From positions 1 to 64,000 of the forward strand of contig JAGYNZ010000007.1 of assembly GCA_018399745.1 (NCBI GenBank): a stretch of 64,000 nucleotides of DNA, in the 5' to 3' direction. This stretch comes from Deltaproteobacteria bacterium. Its GTDB lineage: Bacteria; Desulfobacterota; Dissulfuribacteria; Dissulfuribacterales; UBA3076. Shown in pieces: positions 51,755 to 60,368 of this stretch; position 1 is the stretch's first letter, and every line of letters begins with the position of its first letter. The notes under the pieces were generated by a model. It did not search any database. It saw nothing but the letters and a program-made list of their open reading frames with translations, and was not told where the DNA came from. Position numbers and translations under genes: made by a program.

Positions 51755-51980
51755 TTTTTTAATATACTACAATAATGTCCAAAGCTCATCTATGATTCTG
51801 TTTACAAAGCTCCAAATGGTTTTTAAGGGAATTTCACCTGGCTAAAGCTGCTCAACCGGACATCTATTTTACTTGACCATACCAACTTACTGGATTTAAT
51901 ATAAAAAATTAAATAAAGATTAAGGCTTTTCACTCTTTCGTATGCAGACAAACCCATAACCATAGATTGATGTTGAAGAA

Positions 51981-52170
51981 ATGTGTGCCGATAAAAAACA
52001 GATTCGGCAGATCTTGCTCAATCTGAATAATAATCAGCATCGATTGCAAAGTAACTGAGAAAAAAGAGATTGAAGTAATAGTCGATACACTGGGTAGGGG
52101 CATTAGGGTTACAGGAAAGGATAAGGCCGGAATATTCGATCCCTTCTTCGCTACCGCAGGCTGCTCGTGG
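51981..52170 (+). pseudogene. Histidine kinase ATPase-domain remnant
   Basis: From 51981 the frame reads MCADKKQIRQILLNLNNNQ (the N box of HATPase_c). After a frame change it reads EIEVIVDTLGRGIRV and then AGIFDPFFATAG, the altered G1 and F boxes. There are stops in each frame and no room for a kinase core. The second part is in frame with the following hybrid kinase and meets its ribosome site. It is a relic of an older kinase in tandem with the present one. Confidence 0.65.
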
Positions 52171-52194
52171 AACGGATTGGAAAGGAGGACACAG

Positions 52195-54882
52195 ATGCCA
52201 GGACCGCGCAAGATCTTGATATGTGATAACGAAGAAAAAATAAGAAAGTCCTTGGGAAATCTGTTAACGGCCAATGGCTACAAAGTAGCATTGACCGAGA
52301 ATGGCGCAAGGTGCTTAAAAATATTGGCGGATCAAGTCTTTGACCTGGTGATCCTGGATATCATCATGCCGGATATGACCGGAATCGAGGTGCTAAACAG
52401 GATAAGAAAGAAGGGGCAAAATACGGACGTCATAATGATTACCGGCTATGCTGATAAAGACATGATCTCTGCCGCTTTTCGGCTCAGTGCTTATGATGTC
52501 ATTGAAAAACCCTTTGAGCCCAACCAGATCTTGAACACGATCTCAAATTGTTTGAGTAAAAAGGACGATTTCCAAAAAAATCTGGAAAAAAAGAACGGGA
52601 ATTTGAAGGGGTCAGAAAAGAGATATCGTGAGGTATCCGACGACTCCAAAGACATGATCTATATGACACGTAACGGAGATCTGGCAGACATCAACAAGGC
52701 TGGAGTTGAACTCTTGGGGTACAAAAGCAAACAAGAAATTTTAGACATGCAGTTTTTGAAACTCATGTTTCATAATCGTATTGACAGTGAGCTGTTCCAG
52801 GAAAGTATGGAACAAAAGGGCGCTATCAAGGATTATCCGACTAAGTTTAAAACAAAGGAAGGAACAAAGATTTCCGTCCTGATCACTGCCAGTGCCATAA
52901 AAGACCAAGAAGGAAACATGATTGGTCAGAGGGGAATTGTTCGTGACGTAACAGATATTGAAGCGGCCATGAACAAAACACTGTCCCTGATGAGAAAGAT
53001 CAAAGAGGCAAAGGAGGAATGGGAAACAACATTTGATGCCATTGAAGACGCTATTTTTCTGATAGATGAGACCTTTACTATTCAGAGGGCAAATAAGGGC
53101 CTGGCCAAACTGGTAGAAAAAGACATAACCGATATTATCGGCCAGAAATGTTATAAACTCCTCCACGGCATTAACTTTGTGCCGAATTTCTGTCTTCGGT
53201 CTACCCTGATCAAGACCTGTTCTTCTCAAACTAATGAACTATGGGAGCCTCACCTGAATCGGTACCTGCGAATCAATTGTTATCCTATCACTAACGGCAA
53301 CAGGGAGATTCGCGAGGTCATTCATGTGCTGAGGGATGTTACTGAGGCGCAAAAGGCCCACCAGGAGATTGAATACCTGGCCAGCCTTGTCCGCTACTCC
53401 CATGACGCCATTATCAGCACAGACATGAAGTGTCGTATCACCAGTTGGAACAAAACGGCCGAAAGGATCTTTGGTTATTCTGAAAAAGAGGCAGTGGGTA
53501 ATTACGTTGATATCATTGTCCCGAAGGAGCATAGAAAGGAATGTCACGTCTTCGTTGAAGAAATTGCCGAAGGAGGGGGATTTGAACATTACGAAACAAA
53601 AAGAAACACAAAATACGGCAATTACATAGATGTTGATCTGACGCTTTCTCCTATCAAGGACCGTAAGGGTGTTATAATCGGCATCTCTTTTATAGCAAGA
53701 GATGTCACCTATCAGAAAAGGCTTGAAGCCAAGCTGGTTCAGGCCCAAAAGATGGAATCAATAGGCACGCTGGCGGGCGGGATAGCACATGACTTCAACA
53801 ATCTGCTTATGGGTATTCAGGGTTATGCCTCTCTGATGCTCCTGAAGATTGATGCCATGCATCCCCATCATGAAATGCTAAAGAGAATCGAGGAACAGGT
53901 TCAAAGTGCCGCTGATCTGACCAAACAGCTTCTCGGATTTGCAAGGAGTGGAAGATACGAAACCAGGCCGACTAATTTAAACGAGCTGATCCACAAATCT
54001 GCGGAGATGTTTGGCCGAACCAAAAAAGAGATTGTTATACACAGTAAATTAGGGAAAGACCTGTGGACGGTGGAGGTCGATCAAGGCCAGATGGAGCAAG
54101 TACTTTTAAATCTTTATGTCAACGCCTGGCATGCCATGCCCGGTGGGGGTAATCTCTATCTTGAAACGAGTAATGTGACTTTAGATAAGTATTACGTAAA
54201 ACCTTATGATATAAAGGCCGGTAATTATGTAAAAATATCTGTCACCGATACCGGTATAGGCATGGATAAAAAGACGCAGAAACGTGTCTTCGATCCGTTC
54301 TTCACTACCAAGGAGATGGGAAGGGGTACAGGCCTGGGTCTGGCCTCGGTCTATGGGATTATCATCAATCACAAGGGGATTATCAATGTCTACAGCGAAA
54401 AAGGCCATGGTACCACCTTTAGTATATACCTGCCTGTTTGTAATAACGCCATTATTCCGGTAACCAAATTAGTGAGAAATGAAGTTATGAAGGGGACTGA
54501 AACCATCCTCCTGGTGGATGACGAGGAACAGGTGCTGGATACCGGCAGACAGATGTTGGAGTATCTTGGTTATAGAGTACTCGCAGCCCGTGGTGGTAAA
54601 GAGGCATGGGCACTATACCAAGATAACAGAAACAGAATTGATCTTGTCATTCTTGATTTAATCATGCCGGACACGGGTGGCGGTAAGGTCTATGATAAAA
54701 TGAAGGCACTGAATCCTGATGTAAAGGTTATCCTCTCAAGCGGCTACAGCCTCGATGGTGAGGCCTCTGAAGTCTTTAAGCGGGGGGCCAATGCCTTCAT
54801 TCAAAAACCCTTCAGTATATTAACCTTATCATACAAGTTACGAGAGGTGATAGGCGAAATCAGTCCCCCTTTCAATCCGTGA
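52195..54882 (+). CDS. Hybrid sensor histidine kinase with N- and C-terminal receiver domains
   Basis: The protein has 895 residues: REC (residues about 5-120, phospho-acceptor Asp in LVILDIIMPDMTG), three PAS domains (around 150-260, 275-390, 395-510, the last with ISFIARDVTYQKRLEAKL), HisKA with AGGIAHDFNNLLMGIQGYASL (about residue 530), HATPase (ARYVNAWHAMPGGG-like N box and GTGLGLASVYGI) and a second REC (Asp in LVILDLIMPDTGG). The start is the ATG at 52195 behind GGAAAGGAGG. There is no output DNA-binding domain, so signal output is by phosphorelay to a partner elsewhere. No periplasmic sensor or membrane segment is seen: the kinase is cytoplasmic. Confidence 0.92.
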   Translation: MPGPRKILICDNEEKIRKSLGNLLTANGYKVALTENGARCLKILADQVFDLVILDIIMPDMTGIEVLNRIRKKGQNTDVIMITGYADKDMISAAFRLSAYDVIEKPFEPNQILNTISNCLSKKDDFQKNLEKKNGNLKGSEKRYREVSDDSKDMIYMTRNGDLADINKAGVELLGYKSKQEILDMQFLKLMFHNRIDSELFQESMEQKGAIKDYPTKFKTKEGTKISVLITASAIKDQEGNMIGQRGIVRDVTDIEAAMNKTLSLMRKIKEAKEEWETTFDAIEDAIFLIDETFTIQRANKGLAKLVEKDITDIIGQKCYKLLHGINFVPNFCLRSTLIKTCSSQTNELWEPHLNRYLRINCYPITNGNREIREVIHVLRDVTEAQKAHQEIEYLASLVRYSHDAIISTDMKCRITSWNKTAERIFGYSEKEAVGNYVDIIVPKEHRKECHVFVEEIAEGGGFEHYETKRNTKYGNYIDVDLTLSPIKDRKGVIIGISFIARDVTYQKRLEAKLVQAQKMESIGTLAGGIAHDFNNLLMGIQGYASLMLLKIDAMHPHHEMLKRIEEQVQSAADLTKQLLGFARSGRYETRPTNLNELIHKSAEMFGRTKKEIVIHSKLGKDLWTVEVDQGQMEQVLLNLYVNAWHAMPGGGNLYLETSNVTLDKYYVKPYDIKAGNYVKISVTDTGIGMDKKTQKRVFDPFFTTKEMGRGTGLGLASVYGIIINHKGIINVYSEKGHGTTFSIYLPVCNNAIIPVTKLVRNEVMKGTETILLVDDEEQVLDTGRQMLEYLGYRVLAARGGKEAWALYQDNRNRIDLVILDLIMPDTGGGKVYDKMKALNPDVKVILSSGYSLDGEASEVFKRGANAFIQKPFSILTLSYKLREVIGEISPPFNP

Positions 54883-54899
54883 AAAGCGTTTTTTATAAG

Positions 54900-57560
54900 T
54901 CATTCAGCATTCGTTTTCAAACGATCCAAGAATTCCCGTTTTACCAGATGAATTTCGTCCTCCCGATACGTGACCTCGCCGTCCAGTCTGGCCTCAAGCA
55001 GCCGATGAAGTATTGTATGGAAGAGAGGACCCGGTTCAAGACCCATCTCCTGTAAGTCATCTCCTGTAAGCAAAGATCTTGCATCACATAGTTCCGTAAT
55101 ATACCGCGATATGGCCTGTCTGGCATCATCGTTCTCAGTAATTGAAAGGATATGGAGAAGGAGATCAATATCCAGACCTTTCAACAGCCAATAGACCTCG
55201 CTGGCCTTCATGGAAGGTCGCCTGGAAAGAAGATCAAGGGCCTTTATTGCAATCTGACGTCCCTCCACAAAAATATCCCTCTTTGAGCCAACAAGGTCTA
55301 AACGATCTACGGCTTCTCGAATTTCTTGAAATTTCAGCCCTTCAAAAAGCGCCAGCATATAAACCGCCCACCTCCTCGGTCTCCTTGTTCTAAAAAGCAG
55401 ATCATACCAGGCCAGGACATCATAGGTTCGGGTAAGTGCCCCTTCTTCCTTTGGACCTAACCGAATGCCTTGATGAATCACTTTCAGTAAGCCCAGATCG
55501 GCCAGCCTTTTGATGGCGGACCTCGGATCTGGCTCCCTCAATATGAATATGAGCTCCGCGAGTAAACGCTTTCCGGAAAGCCTTGAGAATATGTCAAGAC
55601 GTACTGCATTCTGAATCAACTTCAAGGTATGCTTGCCTATTCTGAAACCGTATCGTTGCTCAAAACGGACTGCCCTGAAGACCCTTGTCGGATCTTCAAC
55701 AAAACTCAGGCTGTGCAGGACCCGAATCGTATGATCTTTGAGATCCCTTTGACCCCCAAAGAAGTCTATCAATAACCCGAATTCCTTCGGATTTAGCTTA
55801 ATAGCCAATGTGTTTATGGTAAAATCCCGCCGAAACAGATCTAACTTGGTAGATGAAAGTGCTACCGTAGGCATGGCGGCAGGGTACTTGTAGTATTCCC
55901 ACCTGGCTGTTGCCACGTCCACTTTAAAGCCATCGGGGAAGATCACGACCGCTGTTCCGAACTTCTTATGGGCACGAAACCTTGCTTTAAAACGTTCGGC
56001 AAAGGCCTCGGCAAAGGCGATCCCGTCTCCCTCAACGACCAGATCTATATCCAGATTGGGCTTTCTTAACAGCAGGTCTCTCACAAAGCCACCTGCTACA
56101 CAGATATGAAAACCCTCACCCTCTGCTACTTCCCCTGCATTTATCAATAGATCGAATATCCGGGAAGGCAGCTTCTCCTTCAACAAGGAGAGGACGTTCT
56201 TACGCTGTTCCTTTCCTGAAAGCAGGGCTTCAGGTCTCCTTGCAGCATCTCCACTCAATATCTGAAGAAGATCCGTCCTTGTGATTACCCCTTGTATTTT
56301 TCCTTTATCCACTACAGGGACAAAACGCTGACGATGATTGACAATAAGCTCCTGGACCTTGGTAAGCGTATCCATAGGATTAAGGACCTCGAAATCCGTT
56401 GTCATATATTCACGTACCGGCAGGTCTGAAAGACCATGATATATTGCCTTTTCCACGGTCCTGCGGGAAATGATGCCAAGGACCCTGCCTTCATGGACTA
56501 CAGGCAAGACCGTGATGCCGTAACGCGTTAACTTGTCGTTGACCTGTGAAAGAGTAGTATCCGGTAGGACCGAGAGCACTGGATATGACATGATGTCTTT
56601 CACTTCAGGCTCTGTTCCGAGCCGCCTGTGAAGTTCGGTTAAAAGACACTCCTCGGCCTCGGCAAGGGTCAATCCCTTTATTGTGGCAGAGGCGGCCATG
56701 GGATGGCCTCCCCCACCGATTGCCTTCAGCACCTTCCCGACGTCAACTCTCTCATCCCGGCTGCGGCCCACTATTAATATTTGATCCGACATCAGTGCCA
56801 TGGCAAAAATCACGGGCAGTTTCTCCATATCCATTAATTCGTGAGCCAGGACAGCAAAGTCCTCCACATACAACGGCGAAGATGTCTTTGCCAACGTCAC
56901 AGGAATGCCGGCCAGAGTATACGTCGCTGCGTTGTTCAAAAGATCGTTCAAAAGCCTTACATGCTCGGGAGTGAACCTGTGTTCAAGGAGTTTGGATATC
57001 GTCTTTAGGTCAGCCCCTTTATCGAGCAGCCAGGCAGCCGCCTCCATGTCATCTGACGTGGTGGAGCTGAAAGTAAAAGAGCCCGTATCCTCGTATATAC
57101 CCAAGGCCAGAATAGTCGCCTCCTCCGGGCTGACATCCATCCCTTTTTCTTTCAGGAGTCGAATCATCAAGGTCGTATTTGCGCCCACCTGTCTGAAAAA
57201 GGTCTTGTCTGCCATTATGTCTTCACTGCAAGGGGGATGATGGTCGAATACGTGGACTTCGACATCAGGCCTTTCCAAAAGCAATGACAAAGGACCGATG
57301 CGGCCTTTTTGCCTGGTGTCTACGACGACAAGAAGCTCAACCTTGTCAAGGTCTATATCCTTGAGACGTTTTACGTCTATAAAATAACTGCTTGACTGTA
57401 GGAGAAATTCGCGCAGGTCTCTCTCCTGGGAACCAGGCAAAACGATCTGCGCCCCTGGATAAAGTTTGGTTGCAGCCAGGCAAGATGCCAGCGCATCAAA
57501 ATCCGCGTTGAGATGAGAGGTGATAATGGTCTTGGGAAAATCTGCTGGGGTCTGGGCCAA
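54900..57560 (-). CDS. DHH phosphoesterase-CBS-tRNA nucleotidyltransferase fusion
   Basis: This 886-residue protein has three parts. Residues 1-310 form a DHH/DHHA1 phosphoesterase with SHLNADFDALAS, DHHPP and GGGGHPMAAS. Residues 320-450 are two CBS domains that could bind adenine nucleotides. From 470 to the end is a class II polynucleotide nucleotidyltransferase (VAGGFVRDLLLRKPNLDIDLVVEGDG with the DxD pair, and RRDFTINTLAIKL) with a PcnB/CCA-type helical tail. It adds A or CCA to RNA 3' ends, while the DHH part may cleave a dinucleotide or RNA end. The start is TTG. The same fusion is known in several anaerobic phyla, where it often works as an A-adding enzyme. Confidence 0.9.
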   Translation of the reverse strand: MAQTPADFPKTIITSHLNADFDALASCLAATKLYPGAQIVLPGSQERDLREFLLQSSSYFIDVKRLKDIDLDKVELLVVVDTRQKGRIGPLSLLLERPDVEVHVFDHHPPCSEDIMADKTFFRQVGANTTLMIRLLKEKGMDVSPEEATILALGIYEDTGSFTFSSTTSDDMEAAAWLLDKGADLKTISKLLEHRFTPEHVRLLNDLLNNAATYTLAGIPVTLAKTSSPLYVEDFAVLAHELMDMEKLPVIFAMALMSDQILIVGRSRDERVDVGKVLKAIGGGGHPMAASATIKGLTLAEAEECLLTELHRRLGTEPEVKDIMSYPVLSVLPDTTLSQVNDKLTRYGITVLPVVHEGRVLGIISRRTVEKAIYHGLSDLPVREYMTTDFEVLNPMDTLTKVQELIVNHRQRFVPVVDKGKIQGVITRTDLLQILSGDAARRPEALLSGKEQRKNVLSLLKEKLPSRIFDLLINAGEVAEGEGFHICVAGGFVRDLLLRKPNLDIDLVVEGDGIAFAEAFAERFKARFRAHKKFGTAVVIFPDGFKVDVATARWEYYKYPAAMPTVALSSTKLDLFRRDFTINTLAIKLNPKEFGLLIDFFGGQRDLKDHTIRVLHSLSFVEDPTRVFRAVRFEQRYGFRIGKHTLKLIQNAVRLDIFSRLSGKRLLAELIFILREPDPRSAIKRLADLGLLKVIHQGIRLGPKEEGALTRTYDVLAWYDLLFRTRRPRRWAVYMLALFEGLKFQEIREAVDRLDLVGSKRDIFVEGRQIAIKALDLLSRRPSMKASEVYWLLKGLDIDLLLHILSITENDDARQAISRYITELCDARSLLTGDDLQEMGLEPGPLFHTILHRLLEARLDGEVTYREDEIHLVKREFLDRLKTNAE

Positions 57561-57583
57561 GTAAATCCCTTAACGTGTGCTGC

Positions 57584-57633
57584 TGTTGCGAGTGAAGCAA
57601 TCCCTTCTCTGGGAAGGAGATTGCTTCGCCGCC
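57584..57633. repeat. REP-like palindromic intergenic element
   Basis: TTGCGAGTGAAGCAATCCC and the inverted GGAGATTGCTTCGCCGCC form a stem (arms GAAGCAATC 57594-57602 and GATTGCTTC 57619-57627). This is the common interspersed motif related to ATTGCGAGCGAAGCAATC found in many bacterial genomes. It lies between the CCA fusion gene and uspA. Confidence 0.75.
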
Positions 57634-57701
57634 AAGTTCCCTGCAATTATAGAAGGCACTGGTGAACGTATATTGCCGGAACTTTTGAAGAAGTTAGCGC
57701 G

Positions 57702-57725
57702 CCTGACGTAAAATATCTCGTCAGG
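57702..57725. repeat. Inverted repeat beyond uspA
   Basis: CCTGACG (57702-57708) and CGTCAGG (57719-57725) form 7-bp arms around a 10-nt AT-rich loop. It is 3' of uspA and could end leftward transcription, but there is no T tract. Confidence 0.4.
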
Positions 57726-57764
57726 ACCTCTTACAACATCACCAGGTAAAAATCACTGCCTGAT

Positions 57765-58217
57765 CTATTTGCCTGCCCTATATGGATTGACCGTAAGGAC
57801 CGGACAGTGGGCCCCTTTGACAACACCTGCCGCCACGCTGCCAAACATGATCTTATCAAGCCCCTTTCTCCCATGGGTACCGATTATGATCATATCTGTG
57901 CCGCTCTTCACGGCGTGTTTTATTATTTCTTCCGTTATGTCGCCCACGGCAATTGTTGTCTTTATATCCAGACCTGGAAATTTCTCTTCAGCGAACCTGT
58001 ACATGGCCTTCTGGCCACCTTCTAAAAGCTCCGCTTCAAAACTGGAATACCAGGCAGTGCCCATTTCAAAACCAACAAAGTCAGCTGAACCCCTCACCAC
58101 GTGTATAAGCTCTATCTCCGCCCCCAGCTTTTCCGCCATAAGCTTTACATAGGGCAAGATATTATCAGAGCTTTCAAAAAAATCCACAGGATACAGAATC
58201 TTCTTAATTTCTAGCAT
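57765..58217 (-). CDS. Universal stress protein UspA family
   Basis: The 150-residue protein has KKILYPVDFFESSDNIL and the ATP-binding loop GTHGRKGLDKIMFGSVAAGVV, which matches G-x2-G-x9-G(S/T), so it probably binds ATP. The fold is a single Usp domain. The start at 58217 is chosen for an AAGGAGGAG site right before it; an upstream ATG would not have one. The gene stands alone and divergent from the aconitase gene. Confidence 0.93.
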   Translation of the reverse strand: MLEIKKILYPVDFFESSDNILPYVKLMAEKLGAEIELIHVVRGSADFVGFEMGTAWYSSFEAELLEGGQKAMYRFAEEKFPGLDIKTTIAVGDITEEIIKHAVKSGTDMIIIGTHGRKGLDKIMFGSVAAGVVKGAHCPVLTVNPYRAGK

Positions 58218-58304
58218 TGAGATCTCCTCCTTTTGATTATACCTCATTTCTGAACTTAATGCCGATTAGTTAGATTTTTAGCATTTGTTGACCCAATGTC
58301 AAGC

Positions 58305-58333
58305 TTGCTGACATAGCCTGCTGCCCTTATAAT
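58305..58333 (+). promoter_or_regulatory. Promoter of the aconitase-aroA operon
   Basis: TTGCTG (58305-58310) and a perfect TATAAT (58328-58333) are separated by exactly 17 bp. Transcription would start near 58340, about 88 nt before the aconitase ATG, which has GGAG as ribosome site. Confidence 0.65.
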
Positions 58334-58427
58334 ACCCCCAAAATATTTATTTAGCTGACTTTCCATGTTCACATGTATCTAAAACGAACGTCTCTTTACT
58401 ATCAAGACAAGACATTTGGAGCAATAA

Positions 58428-60368
58428 ATGGGTTTAACGGCAACAGAAAAAATCATAGGCGCGCACCTGGTGGAAGGTGAAATGAATCCAGGCAGCCAGA
58501 TTGCTATCCGCATTGACCAGACACTTACTCAAGACGCCACGGGCACCATGGCATACCTGGAATTTGAGGCCATAGGCATACCCAAAGTCAAGACGGAATT
58601 GTCCGTAAGTTACGTAGACCATAACTTGCTGCAATCCGACTTTAGGAATGCCGATGATCACCGGTTCCTCCGGTCCATTGCCGCACGCTACGGCATATAT
58701 TTTTCCAGCCCGGGAAACGGGATATGCCACCAGATACACCTGGAGCGTTTTGCCGTCCCAGGCAAGACACTGCTGGGCTCGGACAGTCACACTCCGACAG
58801 CCGGTGGATGCGGAATGCTCGCCATAGGTGCGGGCGGACTTGATGTGGCCCTGGCCATGGCCGGACAGCCATTCTACTTGAGAATGCCGTATATTACAGG
58901 TGTACGCCTAGAGGGAAGGCTTGGCCCTTGGGTCTCGGCAAGAGACGTCATCCTTGAACTGCTCCGTCTTATGACGGTAAAGGGCGGTGTGGGGAAAATC
59001 ATTGAATATTTTGGACCCGGTGTTGCCACGCTGTCTGCAACTGACAGGGCTACAATAGCAAATCTGGGAACTGAACTGGGGGCTACAGGTACAGTCTTTC
59101 CTTCTGATGAAGCGACCAAGAGCTTTCTTGTCAGCCAGAAAAGAGAAGGGGTATGGCAAGAGCTTAAGGCAGACCGGAATGCCGTCTATCATGAAATAAT
59201 AGATATGGATCTCTCTTCTCTTGAACCCATGATAGCCTGTCCATCATCCCCGGACAATGTAGTCCCTGTGCGAAAGGTGGCCGGACAGCCGGTATCTCAG
59301 GTTATTATAGGCTCCTGTGCCAACTCATCATTCAGGGACATAGTCGTTGCTGCCAAATCCCTTGAATCCTCCGAAATACACCCGTTTGTAAGCTTTGAAA
59401 TAAATCCCGGCAGCCGGCAGGTATTGGAAAACGTCGACATGGCCGGGGCCTTACGCACATTGATCCATGCCGGGGCCAGAATACACCAGTGCGGCTGCCT
59501 GGGATGTATCGGTATGGGACAGGCCCCGGCCACGGGGAGCATATCTTTAAGGACCTTTACCCGCAACTTTCCCGGAAGAAGCGGCACAAAGGACGACCAG
59601 GTATATCTGTGCAGTCCTGAAACCGCGGTTGCGTCCGCGATAAAAGGAGTGATCACAGACCCGAGAAACCTTGGAAAGGCACCCGAGGTATTGCTTCCCG
59701 AAACATATCTTATAAATGACAACGGAATAATACCTCCCTCGAAAGACGGCTCAGAGGTATCAGTACTGCGCGGCCCCAACATAAAACCTCTTCCGGAATT
59801 TGAGCCCCTGCCGGAAGACCTGAAGGCCAGGGTACTTCTGAAGGTAGAAGATAACATAACCACTGACCATATTATGCCCGCCGGGAGCAAGATATTGCCG
59901 CTCAGAAGCAACGTGCCGGCTATCAGTGAGTATGTCTTTTCCGCTATTGATCCAGAGTTTTCCTCAAGATGCAAGGCGACAGGCAACGTGATGATAGTCG
60001 GAGGAGAAAATTACGGCCAGGGGTCTTCAAGGGAGCATGCCGCGCTGGCACCCAGGTATCTTGGTGTACGCGTCAAACTGGTAAAGAGCTTCGCCAGAAT
60101 ACACAAGGCAAATCTTATCAATTTCGGTATTCTGCCGCTTACTTTTACGAATCCGAACGACTATGACCGGATTGAGCAGGGAGACACGGTCAACATCCCA
60201 GGTCTGAAGACTGCCCTGCTGAAAGGCTCGGACCTGGTATCGGTAGAAATCAATCAGGACAAAACAATACAGGCCCGCATGGAGTTGTCTGAAAGAGATC
60301 GCACAATATTGGCCTCCGGCGGCCTTCTTAATTGGGTAAGGGCCGGTATTGGCGCCGGGAGGGCATAG
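58428..60368 (+). CDS. Aconitate hydratase, Aquifex type
   Basis: The 646-residue enzyme isomerises citrate and isocitrate in the TCA cycle or its reductive form. It has SDSHTPTAGGCGMLAIGAGGLDVA, GSCANSSFRDI, and HQCGCLGCIGMGQAP with the Cys residues for the 4Fe-4S cluster; the swivel domain has GGENYGQGSSREHAALAPRYLG. The total length is shorter than AcnA (about 890) and matches the type found in Aquificae and deltaproteobacteria. It is the first gene after a good promoter, and its end overlaps aroA. Confidence 0.93.
   Translation: MGLTATEKIIGAHLVEGEMNPGSQIAIRIDQTLTQDATGTMAYLEFEAIGIPKVKTELSVSYVDHNLLQSDFRNADDHRFLRSIAARYGIYFSSPGNGICHQIHLERFAVPGKTLLGSDSHTPTAGGCGMLAIGAGGLDVALAMAGQPFYLRMPYITGVRLEGRLGPWVSARDVILELLRLMTVKGGVGKIIEYFGPGVATLSATDRATIANLGTELGATGTVFPSDEATKSFLVSQKREGVWQELKADRNAVYHEIIDMDLSSLEPMIACPSSPDNVVPVRKVAGQPVSQVIIGSCANSSFRDIVVAAKSLESSEIHPFVSFEINPGSRQVLENVDMAGALRTLIHAGARIHQCGCLGCIGMGQAPATGSISLRTFTRNFPGRSGTKDDQVYLCSPETAVASAIKGVITDPRNLGKAPEVLLPETYLINDNGIIPPSKDGSEVSVLRGPNIKPLPEFEPLPEDLKARVLLKVEDNITTDHIMPAGSKILPLRSNVPAISEYVFSAIDPEFSSRCKATGNVMIVGGENYGQGSSREHAALAPRYLGVRVKLVKSFARIHKANLINFGILPLTFTNPNDYDRIEQGDTVNIPGLKTALLKGSDLVSVEINQDKTIQARMELSERDRTILASGGLLNWVRAGIGAGRA

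Noticed and set aside
52177-52194. TTG start for the hybrid kinase
   Set aside because: It lies inside the Shine-Dalgarno sequence of the ATG at 52195, and upstream residues in the frame belong to the kinase relic.
58236-58241. TATAAT on the minus strand before uspA as its promoter
   Set aside because: It lies too close to the ribosome site to leave a normal leader and has no matching -35.
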